Below the pieces are notes generated by a model that saw only the letters and a program-made list of their open reading frames with translations, was not told the DNA's origin and ran no database searches. Shown in pieces: positions 1 to 12,187 of a DNA stretch of 64,000 bases. This DNA comes from Pseudoneurospora amorphoporcata (taxonomy: Eukaryota; Ascomycota; Sordariomycetes; Sordariales; Sordariaceae), in the NCBI GenBank assembly GCA_033297205.1, contig MU859174.1:49857-113856 (forward strand), given 5' to 3'. The position numbers and the translations under genes were made by a program. Within the stretch, counting starts at the first letter, position 1, and every line of letters begins with the position of its first letter.

Positions 1-1033
1 TCGTCCTTTTGACTTAATCCCTTGGCATGTCCGAATTGAGGCTTCAACAGGGATGAATACAGGCAATCGCCAGAACATTACCAATTCACCCAAAGTCCCA
101 ATGTTGAAGAAGTCGGATCTGCACTATTTGATGCATTGCTAGCTGGTTCCTATCAACACCCAGCAATGACATGCATGCGCGTTTTGTCGGTGTGATTGTT
201 GAACTGGTGATGTTCACGCAGCATGTGCCTGGTGGTTAGTAACAGCGGTTCGTTAAAGAGGTGCCTATCGGGGGTCCGCTCTTGCAGCTGGCTCCATCGT
301 TCCATGGCTTGTCCTTTCCGTAGGTATCTTACCTCAGCGCACCCACCGTCGGACGATCATGCTCTAAGTAAAAGCGAGGGGGACATGGAGTCCGCGCCCC
401 TTACAATGTCCGTCCCGACGATTGCACGTCTCCCGAGAAAGAGGCCCCGGGCATGATTAACAGCAGGACCGGAGAAGTGCCCTGCTTGTGACAAAATCCT
501 AAGGCCCAGCGCTACCTACCCTAGGTTCGGAGGGGTTCGAGGGGTTTGATGGGGGCCCAGGGTGGAACTTCGGCCCTGCTCTGCGTGTTCTTACCCCTGA
601 CTGCGCATTGCCAGCACTGACTGGCATGAGCCGCCCCCACTAACGTGCTTCTCGGCGATTCCCTGTTTTGGCATCTGGAGCCTCGATGCGAGGTCCAAGA
701 GGGGCGCCGCAATGTTTCGTCAATCTGGGCGGCGGTGTGGCCAATCAGACCAAGGAAGGGGGCCGGTTGCGTGCTGCCTTGGACGAAGCGGCAGGAATAA
801 AGGCTGTGCTGCCTGAGGCACGAACCCCCTTTAATTGAAACCGTGTCCGGAAGATAAAAGCAGCCTGGCCTCCCACCCCTCGCCGAGACTCGACATCGTC
901 CCCCCAGTCTGTTCAAACAAAACACCTGTCCTTTTCATCACACAACCAACCAGCTTCCATCCTCGACCATTCCCGCTAGGCTCCCCTTTGGCGTCCTGGA
1001 CTATCCTGGTGCCTACTACTGACTCACGCGTGG
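1..1033. other. Intergenic, upstream of HAC1
   Basis: I see no gene here. Short open frames occur on both strands but none shows family resemblance or a plausible exon structure. The part nearest the HAC1 gene is C-rich and pyrimidine-rich, as is usual for a fungal promoter and 5' leader. The transcription start cannot be placed from sequence. Confidence 0.6.
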
Positions 1034-1069
1034 ATGGAGTCAACCTTACCCGCGATGCATCAAGCCTAA
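1034..1069 (+). promoter_or_regulatory. Upstream ORF in the HAC1 leader (11 codons)
   Basis: An ATG at 1034 opens an 11-codon frame (MESTLPAMHQA) that stops with TAA at 1067-1069, 189 nt before the HAC1 start. A second ATG lies inside it, in frame, at 1055. No other ATG occurs between the uORF stop and the HAC1 ATG. Trichoderma and Aspergillus HAC1/hacA genes are known to carry uORFs that damp translation until stress gives a shorter leader, so the same role is inferred here. It matters only if the leader starts upstream of 1034. Confidence 0.5.
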
Positions 1070-1258
1070 CAAAAACCCCCATCTTCTGACGTATTAGTAT
1101 TGGGGACTTAGGACGGCACCTCTTTACTGTCAGCCAAAGCATTCCAGTGTTTGTCTGCAATCAACACCAGGGTCAACATTAGTGACCACAACAGCATTCA
1201 ATCATCAAACATCACCATACACACCTCAAGTCCTCCTACCGTGGCGCAGATACCTATC

Positions 1259-2672
1259 ATGGATTCCTGGGCTGCCCACTCTGCCGCGCCGGCCAACCTT
1301 AAGTTCGAGAATCCGGTCGAGTCTCTCCTAGCCACGCCTGGCGAGATCTTCCCCGAAGTCTTCGGTTCCGAGCGGGCGACATCAGTAACCCCATCTCTCG
1401 ACATCATGTCACCGATTTCCATGGCAGACGACGCCCATACCGACCTCACGGCTCTTGCTTCTCTCACAGTTCCTCAGATCCCGCCACGCTCGACGCCTGC
1501 CTCGACACCGGCGCCAGAAACCGAGAAGAAGCCTGTCAAGAAGAGGAAGTCGTGGGGTCAAGTCCTTCCAGAGCCCAAGACAAATCTCCCACCGAGGTAC
1601 GTTGCATGTCACTAACGCTCTTCAAACCCCGGTCTAATCTTTGCTAACCTCCTTACAGGAAACGTGCCAAGACCGAGGACGAGAAGGAGCAACGCCGCGT
1701 CGAACGCGTTCTACGCAACCGCAGAGCCGCCCAATCGTCACGAGAGCGCAAGCGACTCGAGGTTGAGGGTTTGGAGAAACGCAACAAGGAGCTTGAAGCC
1801 CTTCTCGCGCAGGCTCAGCAGATTAACCAGGCTCTCATCAACGCACTCCGTGAGAACGGTGTTGCTCCTACAATTGCCACACGACCGGCATCCTTCGATG
1901 GCCTCAACCCCACCCCAGTCACATTCTCACAAGAGCTCTTCAGCTCACAAGATGGCCACAACGTACCGAAGCACGACTCTCTCGAGCAACTGTTCCCTAC
2001 AATCAAAACCGAAGAGACCGTCAACCCAGCATCTCTCTCTCCAGCCTTGACTCCTATCCCCAAGATGGAGGAAGAGGAGAAGGGAGACGAGCAATCGACG
2101 GCGGCCCAACCCGTTGCGGATGCCACCTCCACTGCGACTGTGAACACTTCCCCCGATGCGACACAACATCCTGCTGCGGTGTTGTGTGATGACCTGCAGT
2201 GTCGGTCGGCGGAAGTGCCACGCTTCAAGTGCCTGGCAGTGTCCCAGCAGTCTCAGCCTCCGTCGCTGGATTCTCTCTCTTTGGTGCTTCTCTCGGCCTC
2301 AGCAATTTCGTGGATGATCTCGGTTTTCCAACGTCCTTTGATGCTGATCGCTACATCCATGAAACGGAATTTTTCTCTTCCCCCAGCCCCAGCAATTGTG
2401 ATGAGTATAGTCTGGCTGGTGACGACACCGAAACCCCCCACTTCCCGACAAACCAGAACTTCTTCGATGAATTCATCAACCCCGACGTTTCACATGCCGC
2501 AAACAGCGACGAGCAGCAGCCGCAGCAACAATCTGAATTCTGCGCAACCGCGAACGCGTCACTCCACAACCTTGCGTATCCGAACGCTTCGGAAGATCCT
2601 TACCAGCAGCCCCATCCTGGCGCGTCCTTTAATGAATGCGACGATGGAGGTATTGCGGTGGGTGGTATCTGA
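1259..2672 (+). CDS. hac-1: HAC1/HacA bZIP transcription factor of the unfolded protein response
   Basis: This nuclear bZIP activator induces chaperone and secretion genes under ER stress. Exon 1 is 1259-1596, a conventional GT-AG intron runs 1597-1658, and exon 2 starts at 1659. The basic region (RVLRNRRAAQSSRERKR) lies near residues 125-145, followed by a leucine-zipper-like heptad stretch; KKRKSWGQVLPEPKTNLPPR precedes it, as in other fungal HAC1 proteins. The acidic, aromatic-rich C-terminus that ends at 2672 lies in another reading frame, so it is reached only after Ire1 removes a small intron near 2197-2219. With a 23-nt intron the active protein is 442 residues. Without splicing the frame stays open to 3063 and gives a 580-residue form with an unrelated tail. 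ATG 1259 is chosen because upstream in-frame codons lack ATG. The symbol follows Neurospora usage. Confidence 0.93.
2197..2219 (+). promoter_or_regulatory. Ire1-type unconventional intron in HAC1 mRNA
   Basis: The 5' site is a stem-loop: GAC (2191-2193), 7-nt loop CTGCAGT (2194-2200), GTC (2201-2203). The loop fits the Ire1 consensus CNGCNGN, with cleavage expected after G2196. The frame switch into the C-terminal domain requires removal of 3n+2 nucleotides. A second hairpin, GAAG (2212-2215) with CTTC (2223-2226) around a 7-nt loop, is the likely 3' site. A 23-nt intron (2197-2219) fits; a 20-nt intron (2197-2216) also fits the frame. The 5' site is seen directly; the exact 3' end is inferred. 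Confidence 0.72.
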
Positions 2673-5600
2673 AGGGCGCACGGTACCCCAGGTTTCTGGA
2701 GAGGACGCTTCGGCGGCGGCGACAGCTGACAGAAAGGAGCAGCGAGCGCAGCCAAGTACTGGATTGCTGGCATTTTGGCCAAAGGGCGCCATGTTGCCAT
2801 CGAAGGAAGTTTTGCTCACCTTGATCTGGACTTTGAGGGTAGAAGAGCGGAAGATGAGAGTCCGCGCACAACTCAGGGACTCCTCCTCGAAACTCTGTGG
2901 GTCAACCGGTGTCCCGTCAGTGATGACACACACACCAATCACAGATAATAACAAATTTCAACAACAATACAAGTTGAAGGTAATACCAAGGCGGAAGTTG
3001 AAGGCTGGGCATTGTGGCCTTCCCAAAACCCACCTCGACACAGAGCGTCGGAGGATGTCTTGATGATTTTTCCCATTTTTCCATTAACCACAATCTTGTA
3101 TGACCTATTATATCTTTACTACTACTACCCAGCGGCATTTGGCAAAAACCGGAAGGGGCCAAAGGGGGGTACAGGGCTTGGGTTATCCGGCGTTTATGCT
3201 TGTTAGCGAGTGGCTTTATCGAAACAAATTGAACACGAACGTTTCTTGTTTCAAACCTCTTATCTTTTCAGTTCCCATTGTGTGATTGTTGTGTGATGCC
3301 CAAGTGAATGCCATGATGGAGGTAAAACGACAAGTTGCTAGTCAGGAAGGGTTTCTGTCCCTGACGAGTAGGTTGGTTGTTGTTGACGAGGGTTGGAGCC
3401 TCGATGCCGTGAGCTGAAGGAGTCGGTCCAAAGTCTCGGTTGGTCGCTGTACGCTGTTGTCTGTCTGCGAGGTTGGGAACGACAGGTTAAAAATATCATC
3501 CCTCGGCGAAGGAGAAAGAGAGGGAGGACCAGGTCACCAGAGTATGTGATGCTGTTCTTCTTAAATAGCCCACGCTTTCAGAGGCCACGGCAGTCCTTCG
3601 AGAGTCTCCACTTTCGTGTCACACCACTTCAGTTTTTCCTTAGTCCAACACTACTTAGATGTTGGTTGGTCCTACGTAGGTACATCACCATTTGATTTAA
3701 AACATAAAAGTGAATGAATTCGAAAACTTGGCTGGGTGCTAAGAATCATGCCTGAACTATGTACCATTTTGATGATCCCCATATAGGAAAGCAATGAAGA
3801 AAGCATTCATAGCCTTAACCGATCGACCACCAACTGGTTTGTTTGTTGTCCCTCTTTTCCGTTCTGTTATTGACATTTGACGTTGACGTTGACAAAACAA
3901 AAGATCCAAACAACAACAAGCCTCTAGTCTACTTGTACGTACCAAAGAAAGTTCAATGCTGAAAGAGAAGTGAACGGAAGGGCAAGGGGCTTGTTGCAAG
4001 CAAGTACTGTACCTATTGTAGGTAGGTAATGACTTCGGACCAAGTTTGGAATTCCGTAGTATGCACGTTTCGACTCAAGTAATCAAGGGAGGCGGGCTTA
4101 TACAAGGTAGGTAACCCGGTTGTATAATTCCGGTATCACTGGGAATTGCCTAGTCCGTTGGGTTGGCTTTCATGTCTTGGTTCGTCATTGACAAAAAGAG
4201 TTCAACGCCAGGCCGGGCCGCGCAACATTTATTGTTGGAAATGTGTACCTGGAGTTGGGACTTGGGAGTAGAAAGTATGAAGATCGCGGATGGGAATGGT
4301 CAATCCAGACAGAAGAACAGTCCTCACTGCATGCCGACGGAGAGAAGTTCGGGACAAACAGGAGCTTGGGGAAGCTTTAGTACTAAGGTTGTCACTGGTG
4401 GTGATGCAGAACATCTACAGGCATCATCATATCACCCATTGCCTCTCCAGTCCCGTCACATACCTAGGTACATCTCCGACCTTAATCAATGTCGCAAACA
4501 AGATCCTCTCTTTTAAAACCCAAAGCCCAAAAACCCAGTCTGGGAAACCTAAGCGCGGGGCAGGAGGGGGGTGTCTTGTCATTTGATGTCTGTCATGGGG
4601 AAGGAGCGTGCCGGCCACGCCGGGTGAAGGGGAAAGGAGCGATTGCAGGCACCTAGTATGTATCGTTCCAGCCGTCCGTCGTTCCTGCCGTTCTTAATAC
4701 GCCGTTCCTGTGCAGCTTATGTGATAAACGAGGTCAACTTTGTCGGAGTTGTGACGCGGTTGACAAGACAAGATTGCGTTGTTGAAGTTTTCTACTTCGA
4801 TGTTCCATTGTACCAAGATCCAAGACGGGATATTGAAGAGGGGAAAGGGACTGGGGCGATGCTGTGCCTTTCCCTTTTCCTGGACGAGAAGGAAGGGATG
4901 AAGAGTCCTCATCAACTCTCCCTTCGTGTACTGTTTCATTTTGGGTACAACAACATCCCGAGTAAGTGCCGTTGTACATATTTTGTGGCCGATGTTGCTG
5001 CCTTTGGCGTCCCGAATCTAGGACCTACTTAGGCTGGTGGTCTTCTGCATGGGTACTGGCCCGTTGAGCAAGCTGTCACTTCGCATTGAGAGGCTGCGAG
5101 AAGTCATGAAGTTGTCCATTGGTGGAAAAGTTGGCGTGTCCGTTATTGGGGAGTCTCGTCAGACTCTATTCCAGTTGAGGTGACTGACGACTGACTGGCG
5201 ATGTCCAGCATCTATCCGTTTTCTGAATAAGCCAAGTAAATCCAAGGCTCAGGAATAATTGTCACTGGTGGGTATAACGCGGGTGTGGGTAGTAAGTAGC
5301 AACGGGTGTTCTTCCCGCAGCCACTCCACACCTTGGCTAAGGTGTTCGCAGGAGGAGTAGACAGGGGAGTACGGTTCGGTCCCTTGGTGATATTAGTTGT
5401 GGATGTTGACCCCGCGTTCACCCCCCCACCAACGTGCCTTGCCATGCCTTGCCGTCTGTCGTGTAACGTCGGGGATTCGGAGACTTCAACAAGATGCAGC
5501 CCACTGAGAAAGGAAATAACCGTCCGGAACGGCATGCTTGTCCAAACATGTTGCGGGAATCTTCTGCTTTGTGTTTTGAAACGTCCTTGTTGTCAAAGAG

Positions 5601-6720
5601 GTTGTTGCTAACGCGTCTTGACCCCAAATTGTTTTGGGTTTTGACTCATCTTTTTATGGTCCCTTCTTCCCCCTTGGTCGTAACAATCCTGTTTTCCAAC
5701 GTTTGGTATGGAAGTCTCTCTGGCGAAGCCGTAATCATTTTCTTGCGGCTCAGTCTTAGTGAAGGGGTATGCGATGTAAGTGCGGTGTTGTCATTGGGTG
5801 CTTTCCTATGTCACGAGGTGAGAACTACTGAATGGAAAGCAACGTCTTCCCCTCCTTCATCCTTCCAATAAAGACTATATTGAGGAACAAGAATAACGCA
5901 CCATAGCCGGTATCCCGAAGATTGATCACACTCGGTAAAAGGGGAGGGAAGCACTTCATGCACTCCAATATTGATCTTGGTAACCTTTTTGAAGCTCGAT
6001 ACTCATAGAGGGATAGTTAGAATCTCGCCCGGCGTTACTAATGAGTACCAAGTAATTGTACAACTTTGACGATCTTAAACTTGAACGGCGATGCACCTTT
6101 CAGAATATCAACCGCGTCAGGTATGTGTCGTATTGACCTCGCTCACACAGGTCTGATGAGGAGTACTTGTCGCTTGAGACCATCTGCAGGTTGAGTTCAG
6201 GATGTCAAAGAGGATATCAGGTTGTTGTAAGAGCGAGCAACTGTTGTCTAGGAATAGCTGTGTTCCTGGAGTGGGACGACTATTAACTTGGGCCTCACAT
6301 TGAAGGAAGGCGGGCTCCAATCAGAGTCATCAAAGGTATTCTTGGATTTTTACCATCACCACAAACACCCATTCATCCCCGCTCATCCCAGTCGAGCCGC
6401 CATGGCACAGCCCAGGTATGGGATGCATTTCTCGTCTGGGTAAGTTGATGAGGGGTTCCCAAAGATGCATCGTAGCCCTTGGGCATCAAGTGGTCTTCGT
6501 ATTGGCTAGAATTCGTGGGAAAGGGATACCGAAGGGCCTCGAGGACTAGTTGGGTGTGGTGGGCAACCTCTGAAGATTGGCCAAAATCATCCTCAGATCT
6601 ATTCGATGATCAATATTGGAGAACCCGGCTGCTTGAGGGAGTGCCGCCTTCAAACTATTGTAGGTTAAGAGGGGAAGGAAGGTAAATGCGGGGGCCATTG
6701 GGTAGATGGGAGTGATCTGA
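2673..6720. other. Gene-poor interval between HAC1 and alcohol oxidase
   Basis: About 4 kb with no gene I can support. 2673-3063 is coding only in the unspliced HAC1 frame and otherwise serves as 3' UTR. The rest holds scattered short frames with no family resemblance. Short motifs of the CCTAGGTA/GTAGGTA type recur (near 3675, 4020, 4460), as in other intergenic stretches of this window. Confidence 0.6.
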
Positions 6721-6735
6721 ATTGGCCGTATATAA
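6721..6735 (+). promoter_or_regulatory. CCAAT (reverse) and TATA box of the alcohol oxidase gene
   Basis: ATTGG at 6721-6725 is a reversed CCAAT box, followed by TATATAA at 6729-6735. The TATA element is about 110 bp upstream of the ATG at 6846, a normal spacing for a strongly expressed fungal gene. No competing start lies between them. Confidence 0.5.
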
Positions 6736-6845
6736 GAGGTGTAGACTTCCCAGCTGTTGATCAGTCGGTGCGTACGTTGCGTCTTGCATCACAACTTGGC
6801 AGGAGCATAACACAATAACTTGGAAAACTCCGGACTCATATCATA

Positions 6846-9487
6846 ATGTCTCCCCTACCGGAGGAGTTTGATATTATTGTATGCGGCGGGGGAAGTTGTG
6901 GGTGTGTGGTTGCTGGCAGGTAAGTTTCATGGCTTCAAACCGCACTTGACGTCCTCTGAAGCTCATCAATATCTCAATAGGTTGGCCAATCTCGACCATA
7001 ACCTCAAGGTGCTTCTCATTGAGGCTGGCGAGAGCAATCTCAACAATCCTTGGGTATTTCGACCTGGAATCTTTCCTCGGAATATGAAGTTGGACTCGAA
7101 GACCGCAACATTCTACGAGTCTAAGCCATCAAAGTGGCTCGGTGGTAGAGGTGCCATTGTGCCCGCAGCTCATATTCTCGGTGGAGGATCTTCCATCAAC
7201 TTCATGGTATGCGGTGTTGGTGATCTCTCTGTTTTCGGCAAGTCAGGTCTAACATGTCCCAGATGTACACCCGAGCTTCCGCGTCAGATTATGACGACTT
7301 CCAAGCCAAAGGATGGACAACCAAGGAGCTGCTTCCCCTCATGAAAAAGCACGAAACTTACCAGCGTGCATCTCACAATCGGGATATCCACGGCTTTGAA
7401 GGCCCGATCAAGGTCTCCTTTGGGAACTAGTAGGTCCCATAACGATGTGATAGCGATTGTGAAATTGACAGATGATAGCGCGTATCCCATCAAGGATGAC
7501 TTCCTCCGGGCGGCTGCATCGCAAGGCATTCCTGTAGTGGACGACCTACAAGATCTGAAAACTGCACACGGTGCTGAACAGTGGTTGAAGTGGATCAATC
7601 GTGATGTAAGTGTCCCATCACTCCGATCGTTGGTGCCAAACTAATCAGACCAACTAGACTGGCCGCCGGAGTGACAGTGCTCATGCCTATATCCACGCCA
7701 CTCGGGCCGTTCACTCGAACTTGTACCTGGCTTGCAACACCAAGGTCGATAAGGTGATCATTGAGAATGGTCAAGCAGTTGCTGTGCAGACTGTGTAAGT
7801 CAGAGGTGTGCGCTCCGATATGTGGTTGTCAACTAACGCACGGACAGTCCAACGAAGCCTATGGGCGACGTAAGTTAGCGTGAATCCAGGGAATGAATGC
7901 CCCTTACTTACTTGGAGAAACTTACCAGGATCGTGGAGTACGCATTTTCCGAGCTCGCAAGCAGATCGTCGTCTCCGGTGGAACGATGTCCTCCCCTTTG
8001 ATCCTTCAACGCTCTGGCATTGGTATGTAACGCTAAAGAATGGTAATAAGAGCTCAAGCTAACACAGAGCAGGCAACCCTGATAAGCTGCGGAAGGCTGG
8101 AGTCAAATCAACTGTCGATCTCCCTGGCGTTGGTTTGAACTTCCAGGATCATTATTTGACCTTCAGCGTGTACCGAGCAAAACCGGGCACAGAGACGTTT
8201 GATGACTTTGCCCGTGGTGACCCCGAGGTGCAAAAGCGTAAGTGCAAACTCCTCGAGCACATGCAGTGTTATCGAGCGTCTGTTGACTTGTATAGGCGTT
8301 TTCGACGAGTGGAACATCAAAGGCACTGGGCCACTCGCAACGAACGGTATCGAGGCCGGCGTGAAGATTCGACCAACCGAGAAAGAACTGAGGGAGTTCG
8401 AGAAGTGGCCGACTCCGCATTTCAAGTCAGGCTGGGAGACGTACTTCAAGAATAAGCCGGACAAGCCCGTGATGCACTAAGTGATTTCCGGCTGGTTCGG
8501 TGACCATATGCTCATGTGAGAAGCACTTTTTGGCCAATAACCTGATAGCCTGGGCCCCATTGCTGACACGAAGCTGTCTCACAGGCCTCCTGGAAACTTC
8601 TTCACCATGTTCCACTTCCTGGAATATCCCTTCTCGCGCGGTTCGACGCACATCAGATCGGCTGACCCGTACGAAGTACCGGACTTTGATGCTGGATTCA
8701 TGAACGACGAACGCGACATGGTGCCAATGGTGTGGGGCTATATCAAGTCGCGCGAAACAGCTCGAAGAATGGATGCCTATGCTGGTGAGGTTCAAAATAT
8801 GCATCCGGTCTTTGACTTTGACTCTCCAGCGCGAGCGTATGACCTCGATTTGGAGGATACTAACAAGTATGCGCTGCCTGGCAACATCACGGCGGGCATC
8901 CAACATGGCAGCTGGACCGTCCCAGTACCAGCGGCGGATGAGAAACCCAACCCCCTACATGTGACGAGCAACCGCAAGGCCAAGAGAAAGGAGCTGAAGT
9001 ACTCTGAAAAGGACATCAAAGCGGTTGAAGACTGGGTCAAGCGTCATGTCGAGACGACTTGGCATTGCTTGGGCGTAAGTTGTTCCTGGGCTATTGCAAA
9101 CAGGTACAGCGCAACGGACGGCTGACTTTTGTCTCGATGTAGACGTGTTCCATGGCTCCTCGGGAAGGCAACAGCATCGTCAAACACGGTGTCTTGGACG
9201 AGCGTCTGAACGTTCACGGCGTGAAGGGCTTGAAGGTGGCGGACCTTAGTATCTGCCCGGACAATGTCGGCTGCAACACGTAAGTACTAGCCAACCCCGT
9301 TCGAAGACTGGTTAAAACGACACGATTACTTACGTTTGCACGCTTCAGTTATTCTACCGCTCTGCTCATCGGTGAAAAGGCAGCTGTCCTAGTTGCCGAA
9401 GACTTGGGATACTCGGGCGAAGCACTCCAGATGAAGGTTCCCGATTATCATGCGCCCGGTGAGAACAGGCTTACCTCAAGACTTTGA
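6846..9487 (+). pseudogene. Peroxisomal alcohol (methanol) oxidase, GMC family, with one premature stop
   Basis: The gene encodes a flavin oxidase that oxidises short primary alcohols to aldehydes plus H2O2 in peroxisomes. Twelve exons join in phase: 6846-6919, 6981-7206, 7263-7429, 7479-7605, 7658-7794, 7848-7869, 7929-8022, 8073-8237, 8296-8515, 8585-9074, 9143-9279, 9349-9487. They give 665 codons, the normal family length. The N-terminus has the FAD-binding motif VCGGGSCGCVVAGR, followed by a GMC signature around HILGGGSSINFM. The catalytic-region segment THCLGTCSMAP-like sequence (HCLGTCSMAP) is present, and the protein ends in SRL, a PTS1 signal. The only defect is TAA at 8478-8480 (codon 399), between MH and VISGWFGDHM, where relatives have Tyr; TAC to TAA explains it. 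All splice sites and the C-terminal half remain sound, so the lesion is recent or a sequencing error. A cryptic intron removing it would delete conserved residues. Confidence 0.88.
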
Positions 9488-12187
9488 AACCGTGGGATGC
9501 TCATTTTGAGATATCGAAATCTACGTCGTCTCGCTTTGCACATTGGAAACTCCGTCCGACGTTGAGATCGAGAGCCGCGTGTTTGGATTTGGCTTATCAG
9601 TTCTGAGTTTGGGATTTGGGAACAGCTTTTCAGTGACTTGGACATGTTCAACTTTGTTTGCAATCTCGATTGTCCCATTGGCTGCAACAATGGCATGACC
9701 AGAATTCTTCGTTCCTTTGCTCGCTCCTTCCTTTCGTTTGGTTTAGTGGACGATAAAGGAAGGGCGTGTGCGGGGCATTTATCATGCCCGATTATCGGTT
9801 GTTCCTGCTCCTGGGTTATTCCTTCCGAATCTCAATTGTCTGTCTCACCCGATCTTCCATTTGTATTTATCGTGTTCGTTCGTTCCTGCTTCTAGTTATC
9901 GTGTATCTCTCCATGAACTTGACCCCGCCACTCACCTTGATACTGAACATCGGACCTTTGAATATCTCCTGCCTCTCGCTCTCATTTCCAACCTGGCATA
10001 TCCATACTCCAGAGCTCAGAATCCCATATCTCCCCATGTCACAGCAACACACCCTCCAGGACACCACGAGGAAGATGATCGGTTTCACAGCCATTCTTAC
10101 CATCGCGCTAACCGCAAGTAGAACAACTCTGATTGGTCGAAATAAGCGCCTACTTTTCAACTAGCACTTGAGCTTGATCCGTATAAAGAACTTCAGCTTC
10201 AACATACCTCCATGCAGGAACCACACATTGGGGACAACTCCAAACATAACGTCCCTCCTCGCAAACATTGGCTTGCGGCTTGACTGTCCGAGAACACAAC
10301 AGTGTGGCACAGAGTGAAACCAACCGTTGGCACCGCCGATTGGAATCACTATCATTTGGGGCCTTCTCGAAAGCTTGTTGATGTCGCCTCAGCAGAGAAA
10401 ATGGCTGTCGTACTGCTGCTGGGTATCGTCTTCCGTTGTTTCTTTCAAGATGCTGCATTTTTGCTCTCCAGATTTTAGCTCCACCCTGGCTTATTCAACG
10501 GCCAGAATAACCTAGTTCGTTTAATCCAAAAAAAGTCGTTGGACCTGAAAGACAACGCTAAATTCTTACCAACAACATGATGGTCTACCCAGCCCACAGC
10601 TTGGGTCTCATCGGCCTTCTTTTTGGGTGAGCGTTGGAACCTTGGCCCTGAATGTGGCTGTCACCTTGGAGTCTTATCTGTGGATCTCACCTTGGTTGCC
10701 CAGCTGTGCTTGACTTCCTTGCTTTTTGTTGGTTTACCTGAGAATTCTCAGAGTTTCCTAACAAGTGGATTTCGAAACATGCTTTCAGAAGTTTGAGAGG
10801 GTTCAAGTTTTGAATACGAGACTATATGTCCTCTTCTTCAATGTTGTCTCTGATGTGGCGTATCCTTGAGGAGAAGAACTGACCTTAAAACGCCGCTTTC
10901 CTGTTTGACTTTGTGTGAACAAAATGCGATTGTGAATTCGTTGTTGTTGAAAACGATCGTTCCACGAGGCCCAGGGTCAGGCCGGCACTTATACCGAGAT
11001 CGGCCCCACTTAAACCTCGGAAACAGCGCGGGAGTGACGGGCAGCGGGAGGCTAGGAGGCCGATACTACCCCACTCAAAGCCGATCCCTGGCGATCGGTA
11101 GAAGTCGACGTCTCCGCAATGAAACCGGACACTCGCCATAGGCCTCCGGCGCGCTGCTGCCCACCAATGAAACTTGGACCCACGCGATATAGATTATCGG
11201 CGGATTAGAGAAGGTCTGAACCATGTGGTCCCGTTGAAGGTCCTGCTGTTGGAAGCCGAGGCCCCGTAAAAGCTCAGAGGGGACGGATTGCTCGAAGTCG
11301 GATAGAGAGACCGGTGCAATGGGGATGCTTCCATGCGTACATTTTGGTCATTCGATAGGTATAAAAACCTTTCGGCATGGATGTGTTGGTGATACATAGC
11401 TTCGGCCTCATTGACGTCTTCCGTAATGATGTTGTTCAGGGTTCAGAGAGAGTTGGCAGCATGCACCCCAGCTTTGTCCCCCACATTACCGCCCCCGGAA
11501 GGACCCGCTCGACCCCTGAGCAGCCCTGTGGCCCTTGCTGCCTGAGGCGCCACAGCACTTTTAGAATCACGGCGCCTTCCTGCAGCATCCAGGAGGAGCC
11601 GAGGCCCAGCAAATCCACGAATATCCACCCATATCTCCTGGCGACCTGAACCCGGCACCCGTTCCGCACTTCCACTCTGACGAACTTCCCCCGACCCGGA
11701 TCGAGAACCGTTTTGTAACCGATTGACAGGCCTCGACTCTACCGCCGGATTTGTCTGCCATCTCCATCTTCGATCCAGGGCATCCCATCCATCCATCCAT
11801 CCATTGATTCATCCAAGTCGTCCATCGCATACCCCGAGGTTGCGATTTCGTCATACCAGTCCAGTGACTTCATGATCGCACCATAATCGGACCCCAGACT
11901 ATCTACCCAACAAGCTTCCATCCGCTCGCACCCGCGAAGCTCGACATTAGTCTCCCCGATATCAAGTCCCGAATCGATTGCGACACGATAACGACGACAT
12001 CCAATTCCGGTTCCGGCCCTCGGTCAATGTCGCGCCCCTGATCTCGAGACCAACACCGAATAAGGACAGTTCACGATCCTCAATGTCGACAGCCGCCGAC
12101 GTTCCCAGGTTCAAGAGCCCAAATCCCATCATCCAATCTATGTCAGGAACAAAACGATCGACTACCGGCACTGGAGTAAAGACCACA
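9488..12187. other. Intergenic, alcohol oxidase to PEX16
   Basis: No supportable gene. 9490-10150 is pyrimidine-rich with Leu/Phe/Ser-rich frames of low information. 10150-10458 on the minus strand holds a 102-codon frame with a short Cys-containing tail that I could not place. 11440-11930 carries several overlapping minus-strand frames and an imprecise CATC repeat near 11786-11807. The last 200 bp is the likely PEX16 leader. Confidence 0.55.

Noticed and set aside
2673..3063. Continuation of the long HAC1 frame as the main protein product
   Set aside because: The conserved acidic C-terminus is in the other frame ending at 2672. The long frame represents the unspliced form.
8469..8520. Cryptic intron to remove the alcohol oxidase stop
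   Set aside because: A donor-like GTGATG exists, but any acceptor would delete the conserved ISGWFGDHM block and the true GTGAG donor at 8516 already joins correctly to 8585.
10150..10458. 102-codon minus-strand ORF with CPQC-like motif
   Set aside because: No signal peptide, intron or family match, and overlapping frames read equally well. Support is too weak for a gene call.
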